DNA of 64,000 nt, from the NCBI GenBank assembly GCA_965247125.1, contig CBDFGO010000003.1, forward strand, positions 62,001 to 126,000. Direction: 5' to 3'. The position numbers and the translations under genes are program-made. How positions within the stretch are numbered: the first letter of the stretch is position 1; the number at the start of each line of letters is the position of its first letter. The notes beneath the pieces are model-generated. The model saw nothing but the letters and a program-made list of their open reading frames with translations. It was not told where the DNA came from and searched no databases. Shown piece by piece: positions 24,796 through 33,374 of the stretch. Source of the DNA: CALBJU01 sp965247125. Its GTDB lineage: Bacteria; Bacteroidota; Rhodothermia; Rhodothermales; UBA10348.

Positions 24796-25758
24796 CTAGA
24801 GCGTGGGTGAGCCCCTGTCACGTATCCGATTAGTGGCTGCTACAAGCTCTTTGGTGATCCCCGGTTCGTGCGACGAATGTCCCGCATCCGGCACAATAAC
24901 CAGACTCGATTCCGGCCATAGCTCGTGGAGATCGACTGCACTGGCGACCGGGCAAACGATATCGTATCTGCCGTGGACCATGAAGGTCGGAATGTCACGA
25001 ATCGAATCGACTCGCTTCAAAAGTAAATCGTCGGGATCCAGCCGGACGTTCCGGAAATAGTGTGCCTCAAGTCGAGCGACGCACCATGCCTTGTTCTCGT
25101 CGTGAAAGAATGCTTCGAATTCCGGGTTGGCCAGCATCGTGCAGGATGCTCCTTCGTAAACACTCCAGACAAGAGCGGCGGCCAGGGCTTCAGCGCGGTC
25201 GTCACTGTTGAACTTTTTCCAGTAGCCCTCAAGTAAATCCCCGCGGTCTGCCTCTGGAAGGTGTTCAGAAAAGACCTTCCAGCGCTCAGGCTGCACCAGA
25301 CGCATTCCGTACAGCCACCACCTGATCTCCTCGTCTCTCAGCAGCCAGATTCCGCGAATGGTGAGGGTTCTACAACTCCCGGATCTCTCCTGAGCGTAAT
25401 ACAGTGCAACCGTGCTTCCCCACGATCCGCCAAAGACATGCCAGGTTTCTACCCCAAGATACTCGCGCAGCATCTCAATATCACCAACCAGGTCGTTGAT
25501 CGAGTTTGAACGCAGTTCACCCGCTGGTTTGGAGCGCCCTGCCCCTCTCTGATCGAAGAGCGTGATGCAAAAATGACCTGGGTCAAAAAAACGGCGATCC
25601 GTAACCGTACTGCCAGCCCCAGGACCGCCATGCAGAAACACAATGGGTTCGCCGTCTGGATTTCCGCACTGCTCCCAGTAAATCGCGTGGAGGTCGTCAA
25701 CCTTCAGCTCACCCGTCTTGAAGGGTTCGATTTCGGGGTAAAAATGTTCGTTGGCCAT
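24796..25758 (-). CDS. pip: Prolyl aminopeptidase (proline iminopeptidase)
   Basis: This is an alpha/beta hydrolase of the S33 family, 320 residues from the ATG at 25758 (MANEHFYPEIEPF). It releases N-terminal proline from peptides in the cytoplasm. The oxyanion-hole motif is VFLHGGPGAGST. The nucleophile elbow is FGGSWGSTVALYYAQ with the catalytic Ser. The late Asp is in MVHGRYDIVCP and the His in DAGHSSHEP. RGAGRSKP is the typical proline iminopeptidase stretch. The open frame continues 18 codons upstream, but that part does not look family-like. Confidence 0.93.
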   Translation of the reverse strand: MANEHFYPEIEPFKTGELKVDDLHAIYWEQCGNPDGEPIVFLHGGPGAGSTVTDRRFFDPGHFCITLFDQRGAGRSKPAGELRSNSINDLVGDIEMLREYLGVETWHVFGGSWGSTVALYYAQERSGSCRTLTIRGIWLLRDEEIRWWLYGMRLVQPERWKVFSEHLPEADRGDLLEGYWKKFNSDDRAEALAAALVWSVYEGASCTMLANPEFEAFFHDENKAWCVARLEAHYFRNVRLDPDDLLLKRVDSIRDIPTFMVHGRYDIVCPVASAVDLHELWPESSLVIVPDAGHSSHEPGITKELVAATNRIRDRGSPTL

Positions 25759-25928
25759 CGAATATTGGGATTGGTCGCGAAAGGAGTCACGAACTACGAC
25801 ACGACTGAACAATCCGCAAGTGTATAGACCAAAATCCTAACTTGTTGCTTGTTGGCGTCCCGTTTATGACTTTGATCTCCGCTGGACAAAATTTGCGTGT
25901 ATTGAAGCATCACTAGCTTTGAAATACC

Positions 25929-26768
25929 ATGAAACTCCTCATTCTTATAGTCCTCGCTATCTGGAGCGTCCCAACTGGCGTCGCCCAAGACTTCCAACTC
26001 GTTTCCTTCCGATATGGAACACCGGTGCGGAGTGACGACTCGGGCGAAACCGAACTTTTGGAGTTTCAACTTCGACTCCCGCTTCCGGTCTGGAAGATCG
26101 GCCCAAAAACGCGCTTACAGGGATCGTTGGGCTTCCATCACATTTCATTTCAACAGAAGCTCAATTTCTGGAGTGATTCTCCGTACGATACTTTCAATTT
26201 GGACGTATTGCTTTCGAGAGAACTCTCCTCTCAATGGAGTCTTGCGATCGGGGCTTCTGAGCGGTTTACCAAAGAGTTTCTGACAGAATCAGGAGGCCGC
26301 CAGCTGTTTTCGCAAATTGCCCTGATTGCCGATCGTTCGCGAACCAATGGAGATCTGATCCGATTGGGTATTGCGTATCGAACTGGAGTCCCACAGTCCG
26401 TCATACCGTTGGTTGGCTACGAGAGGGATTTGACACCGACACTACGGCTAGAGGCTCTGCTCCCATCGCGACTCAATTTGTGGCGTCACTCTGGGACTGG
26501 CTCCTCCCGGTACGGATTGCACGCCAGCTATCGCTCCACGCCGTATAGCTCGAATAATCTCTGCTGCATTTCCATTCGCCATACCTTGGCCCGAGTCGGA
26601 ATTTCAGGTGAGAGCCGCATAGCTGGAAGCTTCTTTTTGAGGCTGGATGTTTCGACGGCGATCAGTAACGTATTGCACGTAAAAAATTCCTCTGTGAACG
26701 GTCGCACGGTGTTGAATCGCGGAGCTATTGTCGACCTTTCCATTCGATACAAACTTCCTCCTCAATGA
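25929..26768 (+). CDS. Predicted outer membrane beta-barrel protein
   Basis: This 279-residue protein has a signal peptide (KLLILIVLAIWSVPTGVAQ). A series of amphipathic beta-strands with aromatic ends follows (e.g. RLQGSLGFHHISFQQKLNFW, LSSQWSLAIGASERF). The last strand ends IVDLSIRYKLPPQ, as in porin-like barrels. I recognise no named family. Its stop overlaps the start of the DUF1080 gene by 4 bases (ATGA), so both are probably made together. Confidence 0.6.
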   Translation: MKLLILIVLAIWSVPTGVAQDFQLVSFRYGTPVRSDDSGETELLEFQLRLPLPVWKIGPKTRLQGSLGFHHISFQQKLNFWSDSPYDTFNLDVLLSRELSSQWSLAIGASERFTKEFLTESGGRQLFSQIALIADRSRTNGDLIRLGIAYRTGVPQSVIPLVGYERDLTPTLRLEALLPSRLNLWRHSGTGSSRYGLHASYRSTPYSSNNLCCISIRHTLARVGISGESRIAGSFFLRLDVSTAISNVLHVKNSSVNGRTVLNRGAIVDLSIRYKLPPQ

Positions 26769-27655
26769 AATCGCTGAAGAAATCGCTGATCGGAGTGACG
26801 GGAATGATTGCTGTGCTTCTTGTTCTGCCTACGGCGTGTTCGGAACCTACGACCGAGGGCCCACCGGAAGGAGATCCAGTTTTCGTAAGCCTCTTTGACG
26901 GGGAGTCTCTCGATGGATGGAGAATCAACGAGGGCACCTCCTATATCGAAAGCTCAGAGCGATGGACCGTCGAGAATGGAGTCATCCGCGGTCGGTTCTT
27001 GAACTACTTCGAATATGAGCCGGATGGCAAAGGAGTCCAGAGGCCGGTCAATACCTGGTTGGTGTCCGACAAAACGTACTCTGATTTTATCCTTCGCTTC
27101 AAGTTCCGCATTGACGCGGGAAATTCGGGATTCACCTATCGGAGCATTATTGGAGCCGAAGCTCTTGATTCACCTGAGGTCGATCTGGATACTGGAGAAA
27201 CAACCGGACAGATCTACGACACCAGGACAATAGACGGTGATTACGTAAATAAAGATTACCTGACGATGGTGGACCCCGCGCTTCTGGCCAGTGCTTACAA
27301 AATCGATGAGTTCAATCAGATAGAAGTGCGGCTTCGAGGTTCGAACGTCAATGTCATCCTGAATGGAGTGCAGCTGACCGACTATGATCACGAGCCCGAC
27401 ACTCCGGCCGGTCGCGCTGAAGGCTTTATCGCAATGGAACTTCACGGCGCCACGATCGCCAACTTCAAGGACATCGAAATTCACGAGTACGAGCAGTCAC
27501 GCGGAGCATTGCGGAATCGAGAACGGAGGTCACCGAACACCGAATGTGAATCTTTCGCTCCTCGAAGCAACACGTCCACGTCGAGCACCACATACCAAAA
27601 CGCCCCTTTCGAAATCGAAAGAGGCGTTTTCTATTTCAAAGCTCGGAGCCAATGA
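26765..27655 (+). CDS. DUF1080 (3-keto-disaccharide hydrolase-like) lipoprotein with abnormal C-terminus
   Basis: A lipoprotein signal (GMIAVLLVLPTAC) precedes a DUF1080 beta-jelly-roll domain: FVSLFDGESLDGWRINEG, ERWTVENGVIRGRF, FILRFKFRIDAGNSGFTYRS, YDTRTIDGDYVNKDY and IAMELHGATIANFKDIEIHE. Such domains bind or cleave sugars (3-keto-glycosides). The domain normally ends a few residues after this last strand. Here the frame runs on for about 50 low-similarity residues, through the hairpin at 27597-27630, to a stop at 27653-27655 that lies inside the opposite-strand tRNA gene. The natural stop codon may have been lost. Confidence 0.8.
   Translation: MKSLKKSLIGVTGMIAVLLVLPTACSEPTTEGPPEGDPVFVSLFDGESLDGWRINEGTSYIESSERWTVENGVIRGRFLNYFEYEPDGKGVQRPVNTWLVSDKTYSDFILRFKFRIDAGNSGFTYRSIIGAEALDSPEVDLDTGETTGQIYDTRTIDGDYVNKDYLTMVDPALLASAYKIDEFNQIEVRLRGSNVNVILNGVQLTDYDHEPDTPAGRAEGFIAMELHGATIANFKDIEIHEYEQSRGALRNRERRSPNTECESFAPRSNTSTSSTTYQNAPFEIERGVFYFKARSQ
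27597..27630. terminator. Bidirectional rho-independent terminator inside the DUF1080 reading frame
   Basis: AAAACGCCcCTTTCG and CGAAAGaGGCGTTTT form a strong stem around an AAAT loop. There is a T-run on the plus strand and, because of the leading A-run, another on the minus strand. It serves both the DUF1080 transcript and the convergent tRNA-Thr transcript. On the plus strand it lies before the in-frame stop codon. Confidence 0.8.
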
Positions 27656-27719
27656 GCGGACTCGAACCGCTGACCTGCTCATTACGAATGAGCTGCTCTA
27701 CCAGCTGAGCTACATTGGC
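27647..27719 (-). tRNA. tRNA-Thr (anticodon CGT)
   Basis: Read on the minus strand, the acceptor stem is GCCAATG/CATTGGC. The D-arm is GCTC-AGCTGGTA-GAGC. The anticodon stem GCTCA/TGAGC encloses loop TTCGTAA with anticodon CGT. The variable region is AGGTC, and the T-arm AGCGG-TTCGAGT-CCGCT. The discriminator base is T and CCA is not fully encoded. All arms pair well. Confidence 0.93.
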
Positions 27720-27939
27720 GACATCCTGCGCTCGCGCGCGGCGAAGAGCGCAAATATACGACTTTCCATCGCGCACTCGATCATCTCGGTCCGTCAATAA
27801 ATGGTTAATCGAAGACCCGAGAACCCGCGCTTAAGGAGCGCTCAGAAACCGATTCTTACGTCAGTGCTGTATGCGCTAGTTTAGGTATCTCATGAGGCCC
27901 ATTGAAGTGCCCAAGCCCCGATAACCCGATCAGGATGAT

Positions 27940-29412
27940 ATGCGCGATCTCCGCTCCCGACTTTCTCGAATCACGGATCTGAATCACGCCGCTGCCCTGC
28001 TGGAATGGGATCAAGAAACCTACATGCCATCTGGCGCGGCTGAAAGCCGCGCCAGACAGGTGGCCACCCTCCGCTCGTTGGCCCATGAACTCTTGACGGC
28101 TGACGAAACCGCAAAGCTATTGGAGTCTGCCGCACCCGATTCCGATATCGACGCCGACCTCATCCGTGTGGTCAGAAAGGACGTCGAGAAGGCAACGCGG
28201 GTCCCCTCAACGCTCATTGCAGAGATGGCCGTGGCTGCCGGTCTTTCAAAGGGCGCATGGCAGAAAGCACGTCAGACCAATGATTTTGGCGTTTTTGCGC
28301 CACATCTGACCAAGATCGTCGAACTGGCCGTGCGTCACGCTGAGGCTCTCGGATACGATGAGACTCCATACGATGCACTTCTCGATCAATACGAAGAGGG
28401 CATGACTACCGCTCAGGTTAAGTCGGTTTTTTCTGAACTGAAAGATGAGCTGGTGCCCATCGTCAAGACGATTGCCAGGTGTGCTCCCCTCAGTGACTCG
28501 ATCGTTCATGGGCATTTTCCGAAAGCGTCACAGTGGAACTTCGGGTTGGAGGTGGTCCAACAGATAGGATACGATCTCAATCATGGCAGACAGGACATTT
28601 CGGCTCATCCGTTCTCGACCGCGTTCTCGATTACTGATGTCAGGATTACCACCCGCATTGACCCAGAATTCTTCAATCCAGGTTTTTTCGGAACGCTCCA
28701 CGAGGCGGGCCATGCGCTGTATGAACAGGGAATCGATCGCGACCTGGAGGGCTCGTCTCTCGCGGACGGCACATCACTTGGCATGCACGAGTCGCAGTCT
28801 CGGCTCTGGGAGAATTTGATCGGAAGGAATCGCCCCTTCTGGCAGCACTACTATCCTCAGGCACAAGAAGTCTTTCCCGCCGCCTTCGGCGGCGTTGATT
28901 TCGAATCATTCTTCCGCTCGATCAATGCCGTCGCACCCTCACCCATTCGGGTGGAGGCCGATGAGGTGACCTATAATTTGCACATCATGCTCCGCTTCGA
29001 GCTGGAGCAGGACATGATCGCGGGTAGGATTGCGACGAAGGACCTACCACAAGAGTGGAACGACCGGATGGAGGCCTGGCTGGGAATTCGCCCCGAAAAC
29101 GATGCGGAAGGCGTCCTTCAGGATATCCATTGGTCGCTTGGCGCAATCGGATATTTCCCGACCTATGCCCTCGGAAATCTAATGTCCGTGCAGCTCTTCA
29201 ACGCTGCATCCGAGACGCTCCCAAATCTGGACGAAATGACTTCAGATGGTCGTTTTGAAGAGCTTCTATCATGGCTCCGGTTGCACGTTCACCAGTGGGG
29301 CAGGCGTCAATCAGCCGACGAAATACTCCTGAACGCAACCGGTTCTGGTCTCTCTGCTGAGCCGTGGTTGAATTATGTGCGCAAAAAATTTGGAGATCTG
29401 TATGATTTTTGA
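27940..29412 (+). CDS. M32 family metallocarboxypeptidase (thermostable carboxypeptidase Taq type)
   Basis: This 490-residue cytoplasmic zinc carboxypeptidase removes C-terminal residues from peptides. The zinc site is FGTLHEAGHALYEQGID (HExxH), with the downstream Glu in SLGMHESQSRLWENLIGR. The N-terminal helical part (NHAAALLEWDQETYMPSGAA) and the segment ADEVTYNLHIMLRFELEQ are standard for the family. Length is normal. It stands in the same direction as the hibernation factor gene, 51 bases upstream of it. A short direct ATG-rich start region (27937-27942) leaves ATG 27940 as the likely start. Confidence 0.95.
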   Translation: MRDLRSRLSRITDLNHAAALLEWDQETYMPSGAAESRARQVATLRSLAHELLTADETAKLLESAAPDSDIDADLIRVVRKDVEKATRVPSTLIAEMAVAAGLSKGAWQKARQTNDFGVFAPHLTKIVELAVRHAEALGYDETPYDALLDQYEEGMTTAQVKSVFSELKDELVPIVKTIARCAPLSDSIVHGHFPKASQWNFGLEVVQQIGYDLNHGRQDISAHPFSTAFSITDVRITTRIDPEFFNPGFFGTLHEAGHALYEQGIDRDLEGSSLADGTSLGMHESQSRLWENLIGRNRPFWQHYYPQAQEVFPAAFGGVDFESFFRSINAVAPSPIRVEADEVTYNLHIMLRFELEQDMIAGRIATKDLPQEWNDRMEAWLGIRPENDAEGVLQDIHWSLGAIGYFPTYALGNLMSVQLFNAASETLPNLDEMTSDGRFEELLSWLRLHVHQWGRRQSADEILLNATGSGLSAEPWLNYVRKKFGDLYDF

Positions 29413-29463
29413 GATAGTACAGGTACCACTGTTCTTTCTGACTACTCCCAGACGAACAACCTT

Positions 29464-29826
29464 ATGGCTATTAACGTCGATCTTCATCTCGATCATCTGA
29501 AAATATCATCCGACACACAGATCTGGATTTCCAACAAACTGGATCAATTCGAAGAGGGCCATCACGACATATCAGGTGCACATTTATCCGTCAAACAAAT
29601 GTCCGGCAAACCCACGGTCAACACCTATGAGGCTAAACTGACCCTGTACCACAAGCCAGACCACATTGTTGGGTCACACAAATCGAAGTCAATCCCCTCA
29701 GCGATTCAGGATGCCTTCACCTCAGCCGAGCGCCAGCTCCGAAAATCACGACGCGCGATCCGAGACAGACGCAGACGAGCGAGAACAGAAAACCTTTTTG
29801 ATGACGAGATCGGATCCTTCGATTAA
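29464..29826 (+). CDS. Ribosome hibernation-promoting factor / RaiA family protein
   Basis: This 120-residue protein binds the ribosomal decoding region in stationary phase. Its fold is visible as an opening strand (INVDLHLDHLKISSD), a helix (TQIWISNKLDQFEEGH), strands with TVNTYEAKLTLYHKPDHIV, and a second helix with AIQDAFTSAERQLRKSRRAIRDRRRRAR. The basic helix end is typical, and the acidic tail NLFDDEIGSFD is short. It is the short form without a dimerisation domain. The stop shares 4 bases with the stop of the convergent lipoprotein gene. Confidence 0.8.
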   Translation: MAINVDLHLDHLKISSDTQIWISNKLDQFEEGHHDISGAHLSVKQMSGKPTVNTYEAKLTLYHKPDHIVGSHKSKSIPSAIQDAFTSAERQLRKSRRAIRDRRRRARTENLFDDEIGSFD

Positions 29827-30731
29827 AAAATCGAAGCGGTGCCAGAGGGACCAACGCTGACCGAGCTCAGGGAATAGGTCGTGCCTGTTTGGGGCGATCC
29901 GGGAAGTTGTCCTTCCAGGATTCTGATGCCGAATGGATCACTGGTATCGTCTGGAAAGGGCTCAATAGTGATATAGACTTGCGCGTCGCTTAAATCCGCT
30001 GGAAAAGATTCACCGTCCGGTGCGTTTATCAGAAAGTCTTCTCCGGGAAATGCAGGGACATCGGGAAAGGAATAGAGTCTGCCGAGATCTACGTCGGAAT
30101 TGGAAATGAACGCGCCAGTTGACAGCAGTGCTGAACCCGTATCAACCCACCCCTCGTACGTCCACCCATCGGGCAGAGTCATCAGGGTCAATCCTGGCAC
30201 CAGATTACCAGTGGGACCTGTGGCAAACCAGACACCGCTGGTTTCGTCCAAGTTGGTTCCATCGGAGAGCGTAAATAGGGAAAACTCGCCCGTTTCGCCT
30301 GCAAAGGTGGACCCAATGGCCATCGAATGGGAAGTCGTGAGAGTTGCACCGAATCCGGTGACATCTCCGGCCAGTACGACCGTGTCCGACGGATCATCAT
30401 CGGCATCACGCTTATCTTCAATGGTGATAAAAACGATTGTGGCCTCGGTCAGATCAACCGGTAAAATGAACGATTTTTGAATGAGCTGACCGGCCGTATT
30501 CGTAAACGATCCAGATTCCGTGATGTTGAAAGACTCCCCGTGGATGAACTCAAACCCGACCTTCGCCCATCCCTGGTAGTGGTATCCATCCTGTAAGGGA
30601 GTCAGTCCCGTGACATCAAATTGTAGCTGGATTTTGGGGGCAACCAACGGGTCACTCCCACCACTGTCGCACGCTGCAACAAACAGCAGCAGAGTGGAGA
30701 GAAACAGAACAGATCCAGGAAAACGCTTCAT
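29823..30731 (-). CDS. Lipoprotein with two similar beta-sandwich (anti-sigma-K C-domain-like) repeats
   Basis: From the ATG at 30731 the signal peptide is FPGSVLFLSTLLLFVAAC with a lipobox Cys. Two similar units follow: GYHYQGWAKVGFEFIHGESF with ATIVFITIEDKRD (first), and GWTYEGWVDTGSALLSTGAF with AQVYITIEPFPDD (second). The units resemble the extracytoplasmic part of anti-sigma-K (RskA-like) proteins, but there is no membrane helix or sigma-binding part. Function unknown. The last 4 bases overlap the convergent hibernation factor gene. Confidence 0.65.
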   Translation of the reverse strand: MKRFPGSVLFLSTLLLFVAACDSGGSDPLVAPKIQLQFDVTGLTPLQDGYHYQGWAKVGFEFIHGESFNITESGSFTNTAGQLIQKSFILPVDLTEATIVFITIEDKRDADDDPSDTVVLAGDVTGFGATLTTSHSMAIGSTFAGETGEFSLFTLSDGTNLDETSGVWFATGPTGNLVPGLTLMTLPDGWTYEGWVDTGSALLSTGAFISNSDVDLGRLYSFPDVPAFPGEDFLINAPDGESFPADLSDAQVYITIEPFPDDTSDPFGIRILEGQLPGSPQTGTTYSLSSVSVGPSGTASIF

Positions 30732-30903
30732 TTGTCTGGGCATTGATTTCAGCACTTGTCAATTCTGCCCAATCAACGGTTCCAGCGTCTAACGGTTCTC
30801 GGACCGTGATCCCGGTACTCAGAAGTGCCCTCGAACCTTGGATTCTTGATCTGGCGTTTTGGCGCTACATTAGGCCCTTCCAAGTGCTCTGTTTAACCGC
30901 CTA

Positions 30904-32289
30904 ATGAGTTCTGAACTGAAAAATACTTCATCATCCGCTTCTCGCTCGACCTGGAACGCCTCATCATGGCGTGACCACGTCGCTGAACAGCAGCCAGCCT
31001 TCGATGACGAGAACGAGCTGGCCGAAGTGATAGAGGAGCTCAAGCAACGTCCACCTCTTGTGACTCCCTGGGAAGTTGAGCGATTAAACCTGCAGCTGGC
31101 AGATGCAACGGTAGGAAAACGATTTTTACTCCAGGGAGGAGATTGCGCCGAACGTTTTGATGAGTGCAGGGCCGATATCATAGCCAACCGTCTGAAAGTG
31201 CTACTTCAGATGAGTCTTGTCCTCATCTATGGCCTTCGGATGCCCGTCATTCGCGTGGGCAGATTCGCAGGACAGTATGCGAAGCCGCGCTCGTCGGATT
31301 TGGAAGGGCGAAACGGCGAAGAATTGCCCTCATATCGGGGTGACATGGTAAATGCTCCCGAATTCGGAAGAAATGCCCGTCGCCCTGCTCCCCGCCGGAT
31401 GGTGACTGCCTATGAACATTCTGCGATGACGCTCAATTACATCAGGGCTCTCGGTGAAGGTGGATTCGCAGATCTCCACCACCCTGAATACTGGGACCTG
31501 GGTTTCGTCACCTCAAGTCGCCTTCGGCGCGAGTATCAGGAGATCGTGGATTCTATTCTGGAGGCCCTGCGCTTTATGGAGGCTGTCTCCCCGAACCCAA
31601 TTGGTGACGTGGACCGGGTATCATTTTTCACGAGTCATGAGGCCCTCTTACTGCCGTATGAAGAGGCCCTGACCCGGGAGTCGGATGGGCGATTCTACAA
31701 TTTGTCGACCCATTTTCCATGGGTGGGAAAGAGGACGAATGACATCGATGGCGCCCATATCGAATACAGCCGCGGCATCAGAAATCCCATAGGACTCAAG
31801 GTAGGCCCCGGCCTCGCGGCTGGCGACTTACTGGACCTGCTTGAGGTGCTGGATCCCGGCCATACACCGGGGAGAATCACGCTGATCACGCGATTTGGCT
31901 CAAGCAACATTGAATCGGCACTGCCGGGACTGATCAATGCCGTCCAACAGACCAAACGAGCTGTATTGTGGTCCTGCGATCCCATGCACGGCAACACGGA
32001 AGTCCTCGAAAGTGGCGTCAAAACCAGAAGATTCGACAATATCCTCGCTGAACTGGAGTTGGCGTTTGATATTCATGAAAGGTGTGGATCGATTCTGGGA
32101 GGCGTACACCTTGAGCTGACGGGAGAGGATGTTACCGAATGTGTCGGGGGCGCGCGTGGGATCGAAGAGGGGGATCTCGGACGAGCCTATCAGAGTCAAG
32201 TGGATCCCCGATTGAATGCAGAGCAGGCGTTGGAACTTGCTTTCTCGATCGTCAGGAAGTGTCGGTCCATGAGAGATTCTTCGACCTGA
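30904..32289 (+). CDS. Class II 3-deoxy-7-phosphoheptulonate (DAHP) synthase
   Basis: This 461-residue enzyme joins phosphoenolpyruvate and erythrose 4-phosphate in the first step of the shikimate pathway. Class II (plant/AroG-II) features are RPPLVTPWEVERL, LLQGGDCAERFDECRAD with the metal-binding Cys, MPVIRVGRFAGQYAKPRSS, WVGKRTNDIDGAHIEY, LKVGPGLAAGDLLDLL and GGVHLELTGEDVTECVGG. Length is normal. A gap of only 11 bases separates it from the DgcN-like gene, so they may be co-transcribed. The pathway partner AroQ is encoded 6 kb downstream, apart from it. Confidence 0.95.
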   Translation: MSSELKNTSSSASRSTWNASSWRDHVAEQQPAFDDENELAEVIEELKQRPPLVTPWEVERLNLQLADATVGKRFLLQGGDCAERFDECRADIIANRLKVLLQMSLVLIYGLRMPVIRVGRFAGQYAKPRSSDLEGRNGEELPSYRGDMVNAPEFGRNARRPAPRRMVTAYEHSAMTLNYIRALGEGGFADLHHPEYWDLGFVTSSRLRREYQEIVDSILEALRFMEAVSPNPIGDVDRVSFFTSHEALLLPYEEALTRESDGRFYNLSTHFPWVGKRTNDIDGAHIEYSRGIRNPIGLKVGPGLAAGDLLDLLEVLDPGHTPGRITLITRFGSSNIESALPGLINAVQQTKRAVLWSCDPMHGNTEVLESGVKTRRFDNILAELELAFDIHERCGSILGGVHLELTGEDVTECVGGARGIEEGDLGRAYQSQVDPRLNAEQALELAFSIVRKCRSMRDSST

Positions 32290-32300
32290 TTGCTTCGGCC

Positions 32301-33374
32301 ATGAACCCATCTCCTGCCATTGTCTACTGCGCCCATTGTATGGATTCTACCCGTGGAAAAACGGCCCACGGATTGATCCGTTTTACCGAGCGATTTGACG
32401 TTCGTGCGGTCATTGACCCGGTTTTTTCCGGCCGGGACGCTGGTGAGTTTCTGGACGGAGCGCCCAATGGCATTCCGATTGTATCGACACTGAGCGAAGC
32501 ATTAGACAAAATGCCGCAAGAGGGAGGATCCTTCGTCCTGGGGCTAGCAACGGACGGAGGCGTACTGCCTGACCACGCTCGAGTTGCGGTCGCCAAGGCT
32601 ATCACGCACGGCTTGAATATCTTTTCGGGCCTTCACGTATTTTTAAGCGAGGATCCGGATTTTTCGAGCCTGGCTGATCAGTACGGTGTCACATTGACCG
32701 ATGTTCGGCTTCCTCCGCATCGATCGGAGTTGCACTTTTATGAGGGCCGAATCGAGGAAGTACACGCCGTCAGGGTACTCATTCTGGGGACAGATTCCGG
32801 GTCAGGAAAGCGCACCACGGCCTGGGTTCTCAGAAACGCACTAATCGAGAAGGGCTACAAGGCAGAGATGATTGGAACGGGCCAAACCGCCTGGATGCAA
32901 GGAGCCCGATTCAGTATTCGCCTGGATTCACTCGTAAATGATTTCGTCGCAGGAGAAATCGAGCACGTAGTCCGCAGTGCCTGGTTGGAGGCAAAACCGG
33001 ATGTTGTGATCGTGGAAGGTCAGGGTGCCCTCCTGCATCCCGCCTATCCAGGCGGCCTGGAACTGGTTGCGTCCGTCAGGCCCGATGTGCTGCTCCTTCA
33101 GGATGTGCCGGCCAGGAAAGCCTTTGACGGATTCGATGACTTACCCATGCCTCCCATGTCTCGTCAGATCAAAGCCCTCGAATTTCTGTCCGCGTCACCG
33201 GTGGCGGCTCTCACGATAAATCCCACGGGGCTTTCGGCCGAAGATGCGAAATCAATCTGTCAACAGTTTGAAGACGAGTTTGAACGTCCCGCGGTAGATG
33301 TTTTCCGAGAAGGCTGCGAGCGACTTATCGATCTGATCGAGCCTCATCTTCGCACAAGAAATCCGATTGCATGA
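32301..33374 (+). CDS. DUF1611 protein, DgcN-like D-glutamate N-acetyltransferase
   Basis: The ATG at 32301 (NPSPAIVYCAHCMD) gives a family-like N-terminus; the frame is open further up inside the DAHP synthase gene, but that sequence is a shadow. The protein has an N-terminal Rossmann-like domain and a C-terminal P-loop domain with LGTDSGSGKRTTAW, VVIVEGQGALLHPAYPGG and LLLQDVPARK. DUF1611 proteins are reported as D-glutamate N-acetyltransferases (DgcN) working with the racemase DgcA. The stop overlaps the following enolase-superfamily gene by 4 bases (ATGA), which supports that pairing. Confidence 0.8.
   Translation: MNPSPAIVYCAHCMDSTRGKTAHGLIRFTERFDVRAVIDPVFSGRDAGEFLDGAPNGIPIVSTLSEALDKMPQEGGSFVLGLATDGGVLPDHARVAVAKAITHGLNIFSGLHVFLSEDPDFSSLADQYGVTLTDVRLPPHRSELHFYEGRIEEVHAVRVLILGTDSGSGKRTTAWVLRNALIEKGYKAEMIGTGQTAWMQGARFSIRLDSLVNDFVAGEIEHVVRSAWLEAKPDVVIVEGQGALLHPAYPGGLELVASVRPDVLLLQDVPARKAFDGFDDLPMPPMSRQIKALEFLSASPVAALTINPTGLSAEDAKSICQQFEDEFERPAVDVFREGCERLIDLIEPHLRTRNPIA

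Noticed and set aside
32139..32300. Long N-terminal extension of the DgcN-like protein
   Set aside because: It lies in another frame of the DAHP synthase gene and reads as shadow sequence. ATG 32301 starts the family-like part.
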